From positions 1-64,000 of the forward strand of contig CAZBPM010000015.1 in the NCBI GenBank assembly GCA_964493785.1: a stretch of 64,000 bases of DNA, written 5' to 3'. The DNA is from Hyphomicrobium_A sp964493785. GTDB taxonomy: Bacteria; Pseudomonadota; Alphaproteobacteria; Rhizobiales; Hyphomicrobiaceae. The notes beneath the pieces were generated by a model that did no database searches, was not told the origin of the DNA, and saw nothing but the letters and a program-made list of their open reading frames with translations. The position numbers were made by a program, and so were the translations under genes. Numbering within the stretch: the stretch's first letter is position 1; every line of letters starts with the position of its first letter. This document shows positions 46,057 to 54,348 of the stretch, one piece after another.

Positions 46057-46482
46057 CTATTTAACTGGGCCGTTTGGATCGATAGGAGCCAGCGCTTCGA
46101 TTATCCGGCACTCGGCAATGGTGCCGCAACCGCACTGGCGGATGATGCTGTCAAGTTCGCGCCGCAGAGCCTTCAGATCGGTAAGCTTGCGATCGACTTC
46201 CGCGAGGTGGTCGCGCGCGATCATGTCGACAGCCTCGCAGGAACGCTGCTTTTGATCCGATAAGCCCAGAAGCTCTCTCACCTGCTCCAGACCAAATCCC
46301 AGATCGCGGGCACGGCGGATAAAGCTCAGCCGACCGAGATCCTTGGCTCCATACGCACGATAGTTTCCGCTCGTCCTATCAGGTGCGGCGAGCAATCCGA
46401 TTCGCTCATAATACCGGATCGTTTCCACCTTGGTGCCGGTGGCCTTGGACAAATCGCCGATCGTGAGAATGCCTGAACTCAT
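46057..46482 (-). CDS. pbrR: MerR-family Pb/Cd/Zn regulator (PbrR/CadR type)
   Basis: 141 residues from ATG 46482. N-terminal winged helix (ILTIGDLSKATGTKVETIRYYERIGLL begins the domain), dimerisation helix, and metal ligands Cys82 (RSCEAV), Cys117/Cys119 (CGCG) and Cys125. The 35-residue step from Cys82 to Cys117 matches PbrR/CadR (Cys78-Cys113 or Cys77-Cys112). It should bind the dyad between itself and the divergent ATPase gene and activate by DNA untwisting when metal binds. There is no SD before the chosen ATG. Lead versus cadmium/zinc specificity cannot be decided from sequence alone. Confidence 0.88.
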   Translation of the reverse strand: MSSGILTIGDLSKATGTKVETIRYYERIGLLAAPDRTSGNYRAYGAKDLGRLSFIRRARDLGFGLEQVRELLGLSDQKQRSCEAVDMIARDHLAEVDRKLTDLKALRRELDSIIRQCGCGTIAECRIIEALAPIDPNGPVK

Positions 46483-46487
46483 AAGGG

Positions 46488-46518
46488 TTGACCCTATAGT
46501 TACTACAGGGTGCAATAT
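46488..46518 (+). promoter_or_regulatory. MerR-type promoter with 19-bp spacer
   Basis: -35 TTGACC (46488-46493) and -10 CAATAT (46513-46518) are separated by 19 bases, the overlong spacer typical of MerR-activated promoters. The spacer is filled by a dyad with arms ACCCTATAGT and ACTACAGGGT (46491-46511). It drives the ATPase operon. Confidence 0.82.
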
Positions 46519-46548
46519 GCGCTCTTAACGGGAGAAAGTCCAAAAATC

Positions 46549-48732
46549 ATGACGGCTGCCGAACGACCTCCAACAAACATCCACACGCTCAAGATGGGGG
46601 TCGAAGGGATGGATTGCGGCGCGTGCGCCCTCAAGATCGAGTATGCCCTGACGCGTCTACCCGGCATCAGCGACATCATCGTCAACTATGGCACTGAGAC
46701 GCTGACCCTGAGCCACGCCCCGGATCGAATCTCACGCCAAGTGATAGAGGACAAGATCCGCAGCCTTGGCTACACGCCGCGTCCTCTGGCGGTGGAAGAA
46801 ACCAACTCGACCCCTTCGCGCGAGCGGGCTGACCGGCCGTGGTGGCAAACGCGCAAGGGAAAGCTCGTCCTTGTAAGCGCAGCCCTGCTTGCAGGGGCCG
46901 CCATTGTCGCTTGGATTGCGCCGGATCTCTCGTTTTTCGCCTATCTCGCAGCGGCCGTCATTGGTCTCGTACCTATTGCCCGGCGTGCGCTCGCGGGGGC
47001 AATGTCCGGCACACTCTTCAGCATCGAAACGCTCATGAGCGTGGCGGCCGCCGGGGCTATTCTCATCGGCGCGACCGAGGAAGCGGCCGTTGTGATTTTC
47101 CTCTTTGCAGTGGGCGAACTACTGGAGAACGTCGCGGCAGGGCGTGCGCGGGCGGGTATCCAAGCGCTGATCGGATTAGTTCCGCGCATCGCCCAGGTCG
47201 AGCAAAACGGCGAGGTACGGAAAGTATCAGTCGAACAATTGCGCGTCGGCGATGTCGCCGTGGTCCGCCCTGGCGATCGGGTTCCATCGGACGGAAAAAT
47301 CATCGAAGGCACATCGGAACTTGACGAATCCCCGGTCACCGGCGAGTCGGTTCCGGTCCTTAAAACTGCCGACGCCATGGTCTATGCCGGTAGTATCAAC
47401 GGCAACGGCTTACTCAGGATATCGATCACCAAGGCCGCAGCCGATAACACCATCGCCCGCATCATTCATCTGGTGGAGGAGGCGCAGACCTCCAAAGCGC
47501 CTACAGCCCGCTTCATCGACCAATTCGCGACCTATTATACGCCCGCGTCTATGGGTGCAGCGGCCCTAATCATTGTCGTGCCGCCGTTGCTGTTCGGAGC
47601 CGATTGGGGGACTTGGATCTATCGCGGCCTCGCCACGCTGCTTATCGCCTGTCCCTGCGCGCTCGTGATTTCGACGCCCGCTGCCATCGCCTCCGGTCTC
47701 GCGGCGGGGGNNNNNNNNNNCCGCCGTGGCCTTCTTATCAAGGGCGGTGCAGCCTTAGAGGCTCTTGGCAAGATCAAGACTGTGGCCTTTGACAAGACCG
47801 GCACGTTGACAATCGGCAAGCCGCAGGTGACCGATGTCATCGCCATTGAAGGCGACGATGGTGAGATATTAGGGAAAGCTGCTGCCGTCGAGCAAGGGTC
47901 CAGCCATCCGCTCGGGTTTGCGATCATCGCCGCAGCCCGCGCTCGCTCGCTCGCGATCCCACAGGCCTACGGGGGCGCATCCGCCGTGCCTGGCAAGGCC
48001 GTTGTTGCTCGCCTTGGCGAGGGTTTTATATCGGTCGGCTCGCCGCGCTATGCAGCCGAATTCAACCTGCTGCCCCCTTCCTTAGAAGACGCGGTGCAGA
48101 GGCTGGAGGCGGAAGGCAAGACTGTGGTGATCGTGGCCACGAAAGAGCGCGCTCTCGGCCTCATCGCGCTCCGCGACGAACCACGTCCCGATGCCGTGGC
48201 CGGGATCAGATCGCTTAAGGCCCTCGGGGTACACAGCATCATGCTGACGGGCGACAACCGGCGCACCGGGCAAGCCATAGCAAGCGCCCTTGCCCTCGAT
48301 GTACGCGCCGAGCTCTTGCCTGACGCGAAGCTCCAAGCAATTGCTGAACTCAAGACGGCTGGCCCTGTGGCCATGGTTGGCGATGGCATCAATGACGCGC
48401 CCGCCCTTGCGGCATCCTCGGTCGGCATCGCGATGGGGGGCGGGACCGATGTTGCGCTGGAGACAGCCGATGCGGCCTTGCTCGGCAATCGCGTCACCGG
48501 CGTTGCCGAGCTTGTCAGCCTCGCTCGGGCAACCTTGTCCAATATTTGGCAAAACATCGCGCTCGCGCTCGGGCTGAAGGCCGTATTTCTGATCACCACT
48601 CTGCTCGGCATTAGCACGCTGTGGATGGCCATCCTCGCAGATACAGGGGCCACCGTGCTGGTCACCGCGAACGCATTGCGCCTGCTGCGATTTCGTCCGG
48701 CAGCGAAAGCGTCATCTCAGGAGATCGCATGA
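46549..48732 (+). CDS. pbrA: Zn/Cd/Pb P1B-2 ATPase (contains assembly gap)
   Basis: About 727 residues from ATG 46549, with GGGAGAAAG upstream; nearer frames would start inside the promoter. One HMA domain (GMDCGAC, Cys23/Cys26), then the membrane site Cys368-Pro-Cys370 (ACPCALVISTPAAI) that marks Zn/Cd/Pb pumps. DKTGT phosphorylation site near 415, TGES, and GDGINDAP. Ten N (47711-47720) follow GLAAG and precede RRGLLIKGG. Exports divalent soft metals from the cytoplasm. Its stop overlaps the signal peptidase II gene, the arrangement of lead-resistance pbr operons. Confidence 0.9.
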   Translation: MTAAERPPTNIHTLKMGVEGMDCGACALKIEYALTRLPGISDIIVNYGTETLTLSHAPDRISRQVIEDKIRSLGYTPRPLAVEETNSTPSRERADRPWWQTRKGKLVLVSAALLAGAAIVAWIAPDLSFFAYLAAAVIGLVPIARRALAGAMSGTLFSIETLMSVAAAGAILIGATEEAAVVIFLFAVGELLENVAAGRARAGIQALIGLVPRIAQVEQNGEVRKVSVEQLRVGDVAVVRPGDRVPSDGKIIEGTSELDESPVTGESVPVLKTADAMVYAGSINGNGLLRISITKAAADNTIARIIHLVEEAQTSKAPTARFIDQFATYYTPASMGAAALIIVVPPLLFGADWGTWIYRGLATLLIACPCALVISTPAAIASGLAAGXXXXRRGLLIKGGAALEALGKIKTVAFDKTGTLTIGKPQVTDVIAIEGDDGEILGKAAAVEQGSSHPLGFAIIAAARARSLAIPQAYGGASAVPGKAVVARLGEGFISVGSPRYAAEFNLLPPSLEDAVQRLEAEGKTVVIVATKERALGLIALRDEPRPDAVAGIRSLKALGVHSIMLTGDNRRTGQAIASALALDVRAELLPDAKLQAIAELKTAGPVAMVGDGINDAPALAASSVGIAMGGGTDVALETADAALLGNRVTGVAELVSLARATLSNIWQNIALALGLKAVFLITTLLGISTLWMAILADTGATVLVTANALRLLRFRPAAKASSQEIA
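47711..47720. other. Assembly gap (10 N)
   Basis: Ten undetermined bases inside the ATPase gene. Family members usually read GLAAGARRGLL here. A single missing base (C) between the flanks would restore exactly that, so the true gap may be about one base rather than ten. Confidence 0.9.
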
Positions 48733-49250
48733 GCAGCGCAATAGACACCTCGGCAACGCCCCGCCTGACAAAACTATTTGGATTGGCGGCTATTACTGTC
48801 GCCTTCGTTTTCGATCAAGCCACCAAGCTGATGGCGTTAGCGACGCTTGAGCGCGGAAACGCACAATCCGTGCTGCCATTTTTCGATCTCCGTCTCAGCT
48901 TCAACCAAGGGATATCCTTCAGCATGTTCGCTGAGACATTCGCGGGCCGACCCACGCTTATGGCCGGGATCACGCTCGTCATTGTTGCGCTATTTGCCAT
49001 TCTTCTGATCCGATCGACCGTGCGTTGGGAAGCCATCGCGTTCGGTCTGATCATTGGCGGCGCACTTGGCAACGCTCTAGATCGTCTTCGCCTCGGTGCG
49101 GTTGTCGATTTCCTAGATTTTCATGTCCGGGACTATCACTGGCCCGCATTCAACTTCGCGGATGCCGCAATCGTAGTCGGCGTCATGGTCTTGCTCGCAA
49201 CCTCTTTTGGCAACTTCGCGGACAATCAGTCGAAGGAAAACCCATCATGA
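48729..49250 (+). CDS. lspA: Signal peptidase II (PbrC-like)
   Basis: 173 residues from ATG 48729, overlapping the ATPase stop. Four membrane helices and the two catalytic aspartates in GNALDRL (Asp118) and FNFADA (Asp145), plus FDQATK and FNQGISFSMF. The enzyme cleaves prolipoprotein signals in the inner membrane. In lead operons PbrC is thought to assist maturation of envelope proteins that help sequester metal. A second chromosomal lspA would be expected for housekeeping. Confidence 0.92.
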   Translation: MSSAIDTSATPRLTKLFGLAAITVAFVFDQATKLMALATLERGNAQSVLPFFDLRLSFNQGISFSMFAETFAGRPTLMAGITLVIVALFAILLIRSTVRWEAIAFGLIIGGALGNALDRLRLGAVVDFLDFHVRDYHWPAFNFADAAIVVGVMVLLATSFGNFADNQSKENPS

Positions 49251-49720
49251 CCACAGAACATCAGATTTATCGGCGGTCAGCTTGGATGACGGCGTTCGCC
49301 ATAGGATTTTTTCCGGTTGCGGCAGTTGCGGCGTCACTCGAGATGATGACCACCGGAGGATGTTCTTGCTGCCATGCGTGGGCCCGCCACTTGCGGGCAG
49401 CCGGTCATGAGGTTGCCGTCAAGGATCTCGCAATGGGCCAGTTGATGAAGATGAAGCTCGATGCGGGCATTCCCGCTGCAATGACGGCCTGTCATACCGC
49501 AAGAGTCGATGGCTATCTGATCGAGGGGCATGTTCCCGAGCAAGATATTCGTAAGCTGCTTACCGAGCGGCCCGAGGCCCTTGGGCTCGTTGTGCCAGGT
49601 ATGCCCATTGGATCGCCCGGCATGGAATTTGGCAACAAGCGCGAAGCCTACGAGGTTCTTCTTCTGAAAAAAGACGGCAGCACGGAAGTGTTCGCCCGAT
49701 ATGGCTCGCAACCTGAATGA
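49247..49720 (+). CDS. Exported DUF411 metal-binding protein
   Basis: 157 residues from ATG 49247, overlapping the lspA stop by 4 bases. An N-terminal hydrophobic segment (AFAIGFFPVAAVAAS) is followed by a DUF411 core with GGCSCCHAW, a second Cys in MTACHTARV, and the pattern GHVPEQDIRKLL ... GLVVPGMPIGSPGME. Such proteins are small periplasmic metal-binding factors of copper, silver and other metal loci. Here it ends the pbr-type operon. Confidence 0.88.
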   Translation: MTTEHQIYRRSAWMTAFAIGFFPVAAVAASLEMMTTGGCSCCHAWARHLRAAGHEVAVKDLAMGQLMKMKLDAGIPAAMTACHTARVDGYLIEGHVPEQDIRKLLTERPEALGLVVPGMPIGSPGMEFGNKREAYEVLLLKKDGSTEVFARYGSQPE

Positions 49721-50005
49721 TACTGATGGCCTGGGCGGCTCTTCGGCAAGGCTGCCGTCGATCGCCTGCGGTTTGCGGCTGCTCCGCCAGATCGAGCGGT
49801 TCGCGAACAGTATCGATTTCAAGCCCCAACTCTCGCTCATGCGCCTAGGTGCACGTATCGGTGCGGGAGCATCTGCTCTCGATCACCAGCCGCATTGGGC
49901 AGCAGGCTTGTCTCTTGGAGGCGACGTATACTGTTGGCCTTTGTGGGACCGACGGGGCATTTGTTGTTAGCAGTGAAGAATCGCTTCTATGTCGCTTTTC
50001 GAATT
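49721..50005. other. Intergenic region, no gene identified
   Basis: About 285 bases after the DUF411 gene. Short open frames exist but none resembles a protein I recognise, and there is no clear SD. It borders a recombinase remnant and may be debris of a former mobile element. Confidence 0.4.
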
Positions 50006-50250
50006 TCACCGAGCGCTCGCGAGGAGCACATCCGACGGGGGGCGAAACTTGCCTGGTTTGATCATTGGCGGTGAATGGGCGGCGGGGACGGCGAGCTTCT
50101 CGGCGGGATCGGCTCGCAGGTAGGCTTCTGTGCTCTGGATGCTCGCGTGGCCGAGCTACAGCGCTACCTTGCGGATGTCGCCGGTTGCCGCCAGTCTCCC
50201 CCCACGAGCGACCGTAAAACGATGGCGGGCTTCGCGCAGGATGGAGTCAA
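50006..50250 (-). pseudogene. Tyrosine recombinase C-terminal remnant with nonsense codon
   Basis: The minus strand reads DSILREARHRFTVARG, then GDIRKVAL, a TAG stop, LGHASIQSTEAYLRADP and EKLAVPAAHSPP, ending at TGA 50006. LGHxSIxxTxxYLR with the nucleophile Tyr is the C-terminal box of integrases. The stop replaces the Trp usually found in VALWLGH (TGG to TAG). The N-terminal three quarters are missing. It is the debris of an integrase that may have mobilised part of this metal island. Confidence 0.8.
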
Positions 50251-50252
50251 AT

Positions 50253-51233
50253 TCAGGCCTGCGGAGAAGTGGCAATCTCAACGCCCCCCAGCTTCGGCAT
50301 GACCTTCATATAGACAAGCGAGGCGACGAGTTCGACGACGGTCTGCGCCACAATCACGGCAGGTAGGAGGGGCATGGCCCCCGGCACCGCGAAGGCCAAC
50401 GGAAGAATGACAAGTGAATTGCGCGTGGCTGAACTGAACGCAATGGCCCGGACACCCGGGACCGTCAATCCTGCAACGCGCCCGATGCCCCACCCAATCG
50501 CGGGAGCAACGATAGCGAACGCGATATACACCGGGATCACATTCGTCGCGCTTGGGAGCGCAAGACCCATTTGCGGCACCACCACTGCGAACACCAGAAA
50601 TAACACCAACGCGGTCGAAGGTACGGGCAGGTGGTCAAAGCCGGTCTTCAGGTGAGAGAGTAATTGGCTGCGCTTTTCCCCAAACTGCACCAATGCGGCC
50701 AACGACAGCGGCATGGCGATCAGCCACAAGAAGGCGTGAAGAAACGGGCCGATCTGCATCAGGCGAGCCGCCTCTTCGCCAAGGAATACCCTTAGATAGA
50801 TGGGCAAACAAAGCATCTGCAGGAGAAGAAGCATTGGCGTCGATGCGAGTAGCAGCCGGGCGTCCGCACGTCCGATATGCGAGAACGTCACGACGTAGTC
50901 GATGCAGGGGGTAAGCAAGACCATCAGCACGCCAAGGCGAACAATTGGATCAACCGGAACAAATTGGAGCAAAGCCAACACGAGGAGTGGGATCGCAACG
51001 AAATTGGCTGCCGTCAGAGCACCAAGAAAGCGGACCCGTAGAAGCGCCTTACCGAGGTCTACAAGTGGTACCTGAAGAAATGTCACGAACAACATCAGTG
51101 CCAGCGCCGGCTCGACGAGAGACGCCATTCCAGCCGTCGAAAAGACTAGCGACGCGCCAACAGCACAAAGCATGGCGGCGAAGTAGATCGCCACCTGCCA
51201 GATTTCCAGCGTCTCGCGCAAGCTCGCGGTCAT
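50253..51233 (-). CDS. Acr3-like arsenite permease (BASS superfamily)
   Basis: 326 residues from ATG 51233, overlapping the arsR stop (ATGA). Ten hydrophobic segments; LLTPCIDYVVTFSHIGRAD holds a Cys at the position of the essential Cys in Acr3 arsenite carriers, and FSSATRNSLVILPLAFA matches the second conserved motif. It would export arsenite or antimonite. The family also contains bile-acid/sodium symporters, but the coupling to an ArsR regulator argues for arsenic. No arsC reductase lies nearby. Confidence 0.8.
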   Translation of the reverse strand: MTASLRETLEIWQVAIYFAAMLCAVGASLVFSTAGMASLVEPALALMLFVTFLQVPLVDLGKALLRVRFLGALTAANFVAIPLLVLALLQFVPVDPIVRLGVLMVLLTPCIDYVVTFSHIGRADARLLLASTPMLLLLQMLCLPIYLRVFLGEEAARLMQIGPFLHAFLWLIAMPLSLAALVQFGEKRSQLLSHLKTGFDHLPVPSTALVLFLVFAVVVPQMGLALPSATNVIPVYIAFAIVAPAIGWGIGRVAGLTVPGVRAIAFSSATRNSLVILPLAFAVPGAMPLLPAVIVAQTVVELVASLVYMKVMPKLGGVEIATSPQA

Positions 51234-51610
51234 GTGATGCGCTTTCGATTTCGGGTTCGCAACTTTGTGGGTCGCCCCTCGCATTGGGCGAAGAGCTTGA
51301 TGGCTCGGTCGCAAACCTCGCAGTGGCCTTCGCAGCAGTCGCGCATGAGGAAGGCAACGAGGTCGGAGAGCGCAGGAAAGATTGCACTGTAAATTATCGA
51401 GCGACCTTCCCGGCGGCTCACGATTAATCCCGCTTGCTGCAGATGATTGAGATGGAAGGCGACCCGGGAACTCGCCGAACCGTCGAGGGCAGCGCCAATC
51501 GCGCCCGCTGCCATGCCTTCGGCTCCTGCTTTGACCAGCATTCTTACAATTCGTAGCCGCGTTTCCTGGGCCAGTGCCGCGAAGCCATCCAGAGCCTGCC
51601 GTTCGCGCAT
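51230..51610 (-). CDS. arsR: ArsR-family repressor
   Basis: 126 residues, winged-helix ArsR/SmtB type (recognition helix near SSRVAFHLNHLQQAG). Cysteines are C-terminal: Cys92, Cys93, Cys97, Cys100 and Cys110 (DCCEGHCEVC). This resembles the Acidithiobacillus-type ArsR with vicinal Cys95-Cys96 and Cys102 rather than the E. coli ELCVC site in the DNA-binding helix. It should sense As(III)/Sb(III) and repress its own operon through the palindrome just upstream. Confidence 0.88.
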   Translation of the reverse strand: MRERQALDGFAALAQETRLRIVRMLVKAGAEGMAAGAIGAALDGSASSRVAFHLNHLQQAGLIVSRREGRSIIYSAIFPALSDLVAFLMRDCCEGHCEVCDRAIKLFAQCEGRPTKLRTRNRKRIT

Positions 51611-51618
51611 ACTGCCTC

Positions 51619-51644
51619 AATATCTCAAGAGATGTTGAGATATT
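51619..51644 (-). promoter_or_regulatory. ArsR operator palindrome
   Basis: Perfect 10-bp arms AATATCTCAA and TTGAGATATT with a 6-base centre, starting 9 bases before the arsR ATG. Its size and A/T-rich arms fit an ArsR/SmtB-family site. Confidence 0.75.
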
Positions 51645-51877
51645 AGTTCAGATCCCGATCGGGCTTGCAAGAGCCTTCTGCAACCGGCTGGCCCGTTGGC
51701 CGATCAGCTGAACAAGACAACGGCAGGCGACCCCGCAATTTGACGTCTCTGCCGCCGGCAAGCCGAGTCATCGAACTTGCCGCTGCCGCTCCGGTTGACC
51801 GCAGCCCACGGAAGCTATGGGCTGATTTTCTACGTGATACGGAAAAGGACTTACCGATTCCATGCGGACGATCGAGA

Positions 51878-53236
51878 TCAGCTGTTCATCGTAGAATGCG
51901 CCGGTAGCTCTAGGATTACCTTGAGACCACCCAAGTCGGAGCGATCCAAATGGACAGATCCACCGTAGAGCTGCGTTAAGTCGCGCACGATCGCCAACCC
52001 CAAGCCTGAACCGTCAGAACTGCCCCACTGCTCACCGACGTCCAGGACGACATCCCAAGCCTCTGCCGGCAATCCTGGGCCGTCATCCTCTATGGCCACT
52101 CCGACAAGCTTCCGTGGGCCCGCCTTCACAACGCCAAGTCGGATCGTTTTCCTCGCAAACTTGCAGGCGTTGTCGACGATATTGGCGAGGATCTCCTCCA
52201 AGTCTTCGGCTTCGCAACCGACAAACACGTCGGCAGGAATTAAGTTCTGAATAGTGAATTGCCGATCACGATGCAGTCGCTCCAACGCTGCAATGACGTT
52301 GTCCGCAGAATCCGAGAGCGATGTCGCTTGCTGGGGATTCCTGCGTGATGCGGCCGCCCTGGCCCTGGCGATGTGATAGTCGATCTGGCGACGCATGCGC
52401 TTGGCCTCACCCAGCACGACCGCAGCAGCATCCTCGTCTCCCTTGGCTTTGAAGCGATGTCCCTCGTCGACGAGTATCGCCAGCGAACTCTTTAGACCAT
52501 GCGCAATGTTTCCTGCTTGCGTGCGTGCTCTGACCATCTGCTCCCCGGAAGAGGCAAGAAGATTGTTGAGGTCGTCGATGAGCGGCTGCACCTCTTCGGG
52601 GAAAATTCCTTTGATTGCTGACGAGTCGCCTGTGCGAACTTGTGCCAGTGCTCGACGCAGCTGGGCAAACGGCCTCATCGCATAAAGCAGGAGCAGAACA
52701 GCGGCGGCTATCAGCGATAGCGAAAAGCCCCCCAACGCCCAGAGCAGCACGTAGTTGAATTTCTGCATCTCACGATCGAGCGCGTTTTGGTCGGTGCCAA
52801 TAATGATACGCGTGGGCACCAGATCCTCGCCGAACCAGCGAAGCCGCTCCGCAATCATCAACCCGCCGGTCGGTCCCTCGATCCGATACGTATGTGTCTG
52901 CGCGTTTTCTCCGGCCCCGGCGGGAATCTTTAGCGGGGGCCCCTCGAGTGATGGCGAGCGCGCCAGAACCTTGCCGCCCTTTTGAATTTCCCAATATGCG
53001 CCGGATAGATGCGCGCTGTAGCGCGGGTCGCTGAGCGAACTCTTGAGCTTCAGGGCCCCAGCCGAATCAATCTCGACTAGTCGTTCGAGTTCATCGAGAT
53101 TGACGTGCAGCTGATCGTAGAACTGGGTGACCAGAAAATCCCTGAAAGCGGTCGATAGCAAAAGTCCAGCGACGGCCACACCTCCAGCGATCCACGCCGC
53201 CGCTACAATGATCAACCGCATCTTGAGGCTACGCAT
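51878..53236 (-). CDS. Sensor histidine kinase (metal-type two-component system)
   Basis: 452 residues from ATG 53236; a TTG at 53245 overlaps the regulator stop and is an alternative. Two membrane helices (about 8-30 and 165-187) flank a periplasmic sensor of about 130 residues. HAMP-like region, H-box NIAHGLKSSLAIL (His246), N-box NIVDNACKFA and G-boxes DDGPGL and GSGLGLAI. The HGLK/SL box resembles PhoQ-type kinases. The phosphate partner is the regulator gene just upstream. It probably controls the czc genes divergently encoded 0.8 kb away; the ligand is not evident. Confidence 0.9.
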   Translation of the reverse strand: MRSLKMRLIIVAAAWIAGGVAVAGLLLSTAFRDFLVTQFYDQLHVNLDELERLVEIDSAGALKLKSSLSDPRYSAHLSGAYWEIQKGGKVLARSPSLEGPPLKIPAGAGENAQTHTYRIEGPTGGLMIAERLRWFGEDLVPTRIIIGTDQNALDREMQKFNYVLLWALGGFSLSLIAAAVLLLLYAMRPFAQLRRALAQVRTGDSSAIKGIFPEEVQPLIDDLNNLLASSGEQMVRARTQAGNIAHGLKSSLAILVDEGHRFKAKGDEDAAAVVLGEAKRMRRQIDYHIARARAAASRRNPQQATSLSDSADNVIAALERLHRDRQFTIQNLIPADVFVGCEAEDLEEILANIVDNACKFARKTIRLGVVKAGPRKLVGVAIEDDGPGLPAEAWDVVLDVGEQWGSSDGSGLGLAIVRDLTQLYGGSVHLDRSDLGGLKVILELPAHSTMNS

Positions 53237-53241
53237 GCTGC

Positions 53242-53895
53242 TCAATCCATCCGGTAGCCGAGACCGCGGACGGTCGTGATGAAATCCCGACCGAACTTCT
53301 TCCGTAGCCTGGCAATGTAGACCTCAATCGTATTCGACACGGCGCCGTCATCCAGGTTGTAAAGATGCTCCACCAGCTCCTTCTGAGAGACGATGCGCCC
53401 GATCCGCAGCATGAAATACGTGAGCATGCGCAGCTCCAACGCCGTAAGCGTTGTAGAGTGGCCGTCAACGGTGGCTTTTCCCGCTACGGTGTCGAGGGTG
53501 ATATTCTTATGGCTGAGAAGGGGATGCGCGGCACCAGATGTGCGCCGCGTCAGGGCACGCAACCGCGCAACGATCTCGGGCGCATGAAATGGCTTACTGA
53601 TGTAGTCGTCCGCACCGGCGTTCAACCCCTTGACCTTCTCCGGCCAGGCTCCACGCGCCGTCAAAATCAACACTGGCATCGAAATGCCGGCCGCGCGCCA
53701 CGACTGCAGCACTTCCAACCCGTCCATCCCGGGCAGCCCGAGATCGAGCACGGCAGCGTCGAAAGACTGATCAAGCGCTAGCGAGCACGCATCCGCTCCA
53801 TTGGAAACGTGATCCACGACAAAGCCCGCGGTTTCAAGCGCGGTGGCCAGACGCTCTGCGATCGCCCCATCATCCTCGACAAGTAGTATTCGAAT
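53242..53895 (-). CDS. OmpR-family response regulator with apparent ATT start
   Basis: 217 residues if initiated at ATT 53895, which follows AAGGAG by 7 bases and begins the canonical RILLVEDD receiver strand. Glu7-Asp8-Asp9, phospho-Asp51 and Lys101 are all present. The winged helix (about 122-217) ends GLGYRMD. The first ATG, GTG or TTG in frame is GTG 53817. That start would delete the acidic pocket, and there is none between 53895 and the upstream stop at 53958. ATT initiation is rare (known in infC). A sequencing error for ATG is the alternative. Confidence 0.88.
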   Translation of the reverse strand: MRILLVEDDGAIAERLATALETAGFVVDHVSNGADACSLALDQSFDAAVLDLGLPGMDGLEVLQSWRAAGISMPVLILTARGAWPEKVKGLNAGADDYISKPFHAPEIVARLRALTRRTSGAAHPLLSHKNITLDTVAGKATVDGHSTTLTALELRMLTYFMLRIGRIVSQKELVEHLYNLDDGAVSNTIEVYIARLRKKFGRDFITTVRGLGYRMD

Positions 53896-53909
53896 GGCGA
53901 TTCTCCTTG

Positions 53910-53940
53910 GCTGCGGGGCTGCGGGGCTGCGGGGCTGCGG
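53910..53940. repeat. Octamer tandem repeat upstream of the response regulator
   Basis: The unit CTGCGGGG is repeated about 3.7 times directly upstream of the regulator's SD, in its 5' leader. Copy-number changes could alter expression by slippage without shifting the reading frame, because it lies outside the coding sequence. Confidence 0.8.
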
Positions 53941-54060
53941 CAGGAAAGATGACCCTCAAACCATAAGCAGCAAGTCCCCGTTCAGCATATTTCGACGCCG
54001 TGGCCCCGCAGCCGCAGCTTTTTCAGCTTGGTTTCAGCCTGCCGTGTCAGACATCGTGCT

Positions 54061-54327
54061 ATGGGCAAGACCGTAACGAGCGCGATAGTCGCGTTGATCG
54101 CAGTGATGGCGGTCGGATATCCTGCTCAAGGATCTCCCGTTACGTTGTCCGGTGTCGAAACCTCGCTTGCATCGACACATAGCGCGAGGCGCTCGATCGG
54201 CCGCAGGGCTTGGATAAAACGGCGACGTTCGATGCCAACCATCCCGCCAACGGATCTGCATTGCCATCTGCCGCGGCGTGGCGGAATGAACTGCCACAGG
54301 GGCCTCGTGTACAAGGGTCCGAGATAA
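54061..54327 (+). CDS. Small exported hypothetical protein
   Basis: 88 residues from ATG 54061. The first 25 residues look like a signal peptide (MGKTVTSAIVALIAVMAVGY followed by PAQGS). The mature part is basic with a few His and two Cys (LHCHLPRRGGMNCHRG), perhaps a metal contact. It is divergent from the two-component genes by 165 bases. I do not recognise it, and the lack of a strong SD keeps confidence low. Confidence 0.45.
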   Translation: MGKTVTSAIVALIAVMAVGYPAQGSPVTLSGVETSLASTHSARRSIGRRAWIKRRRSMPTIPPTDLHCHLPRRGGMNCHRGLVYKGPR

Positions 54328-54348
54328 ACGGTAAGGCGATCCGATAAA

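Noticed and set aside
46510..46548. In-frame ATG within 46510-46520 as start of the Zn/Cd/Pb ATPase
   Set aside because: It overlaps the -10 box of the MerR-type promoter. ATG 46549 has the SD GGGAGAAAG.
51234..51620. Extended N-terminus of the Acr3-like frame up to 51620
   Set aside because: This part runs antisense-free but out of frame through arsR and gives Arg/Pro-rich noise. The ATG at 51233 starts the first membrane region and overlaps the arsR stop.
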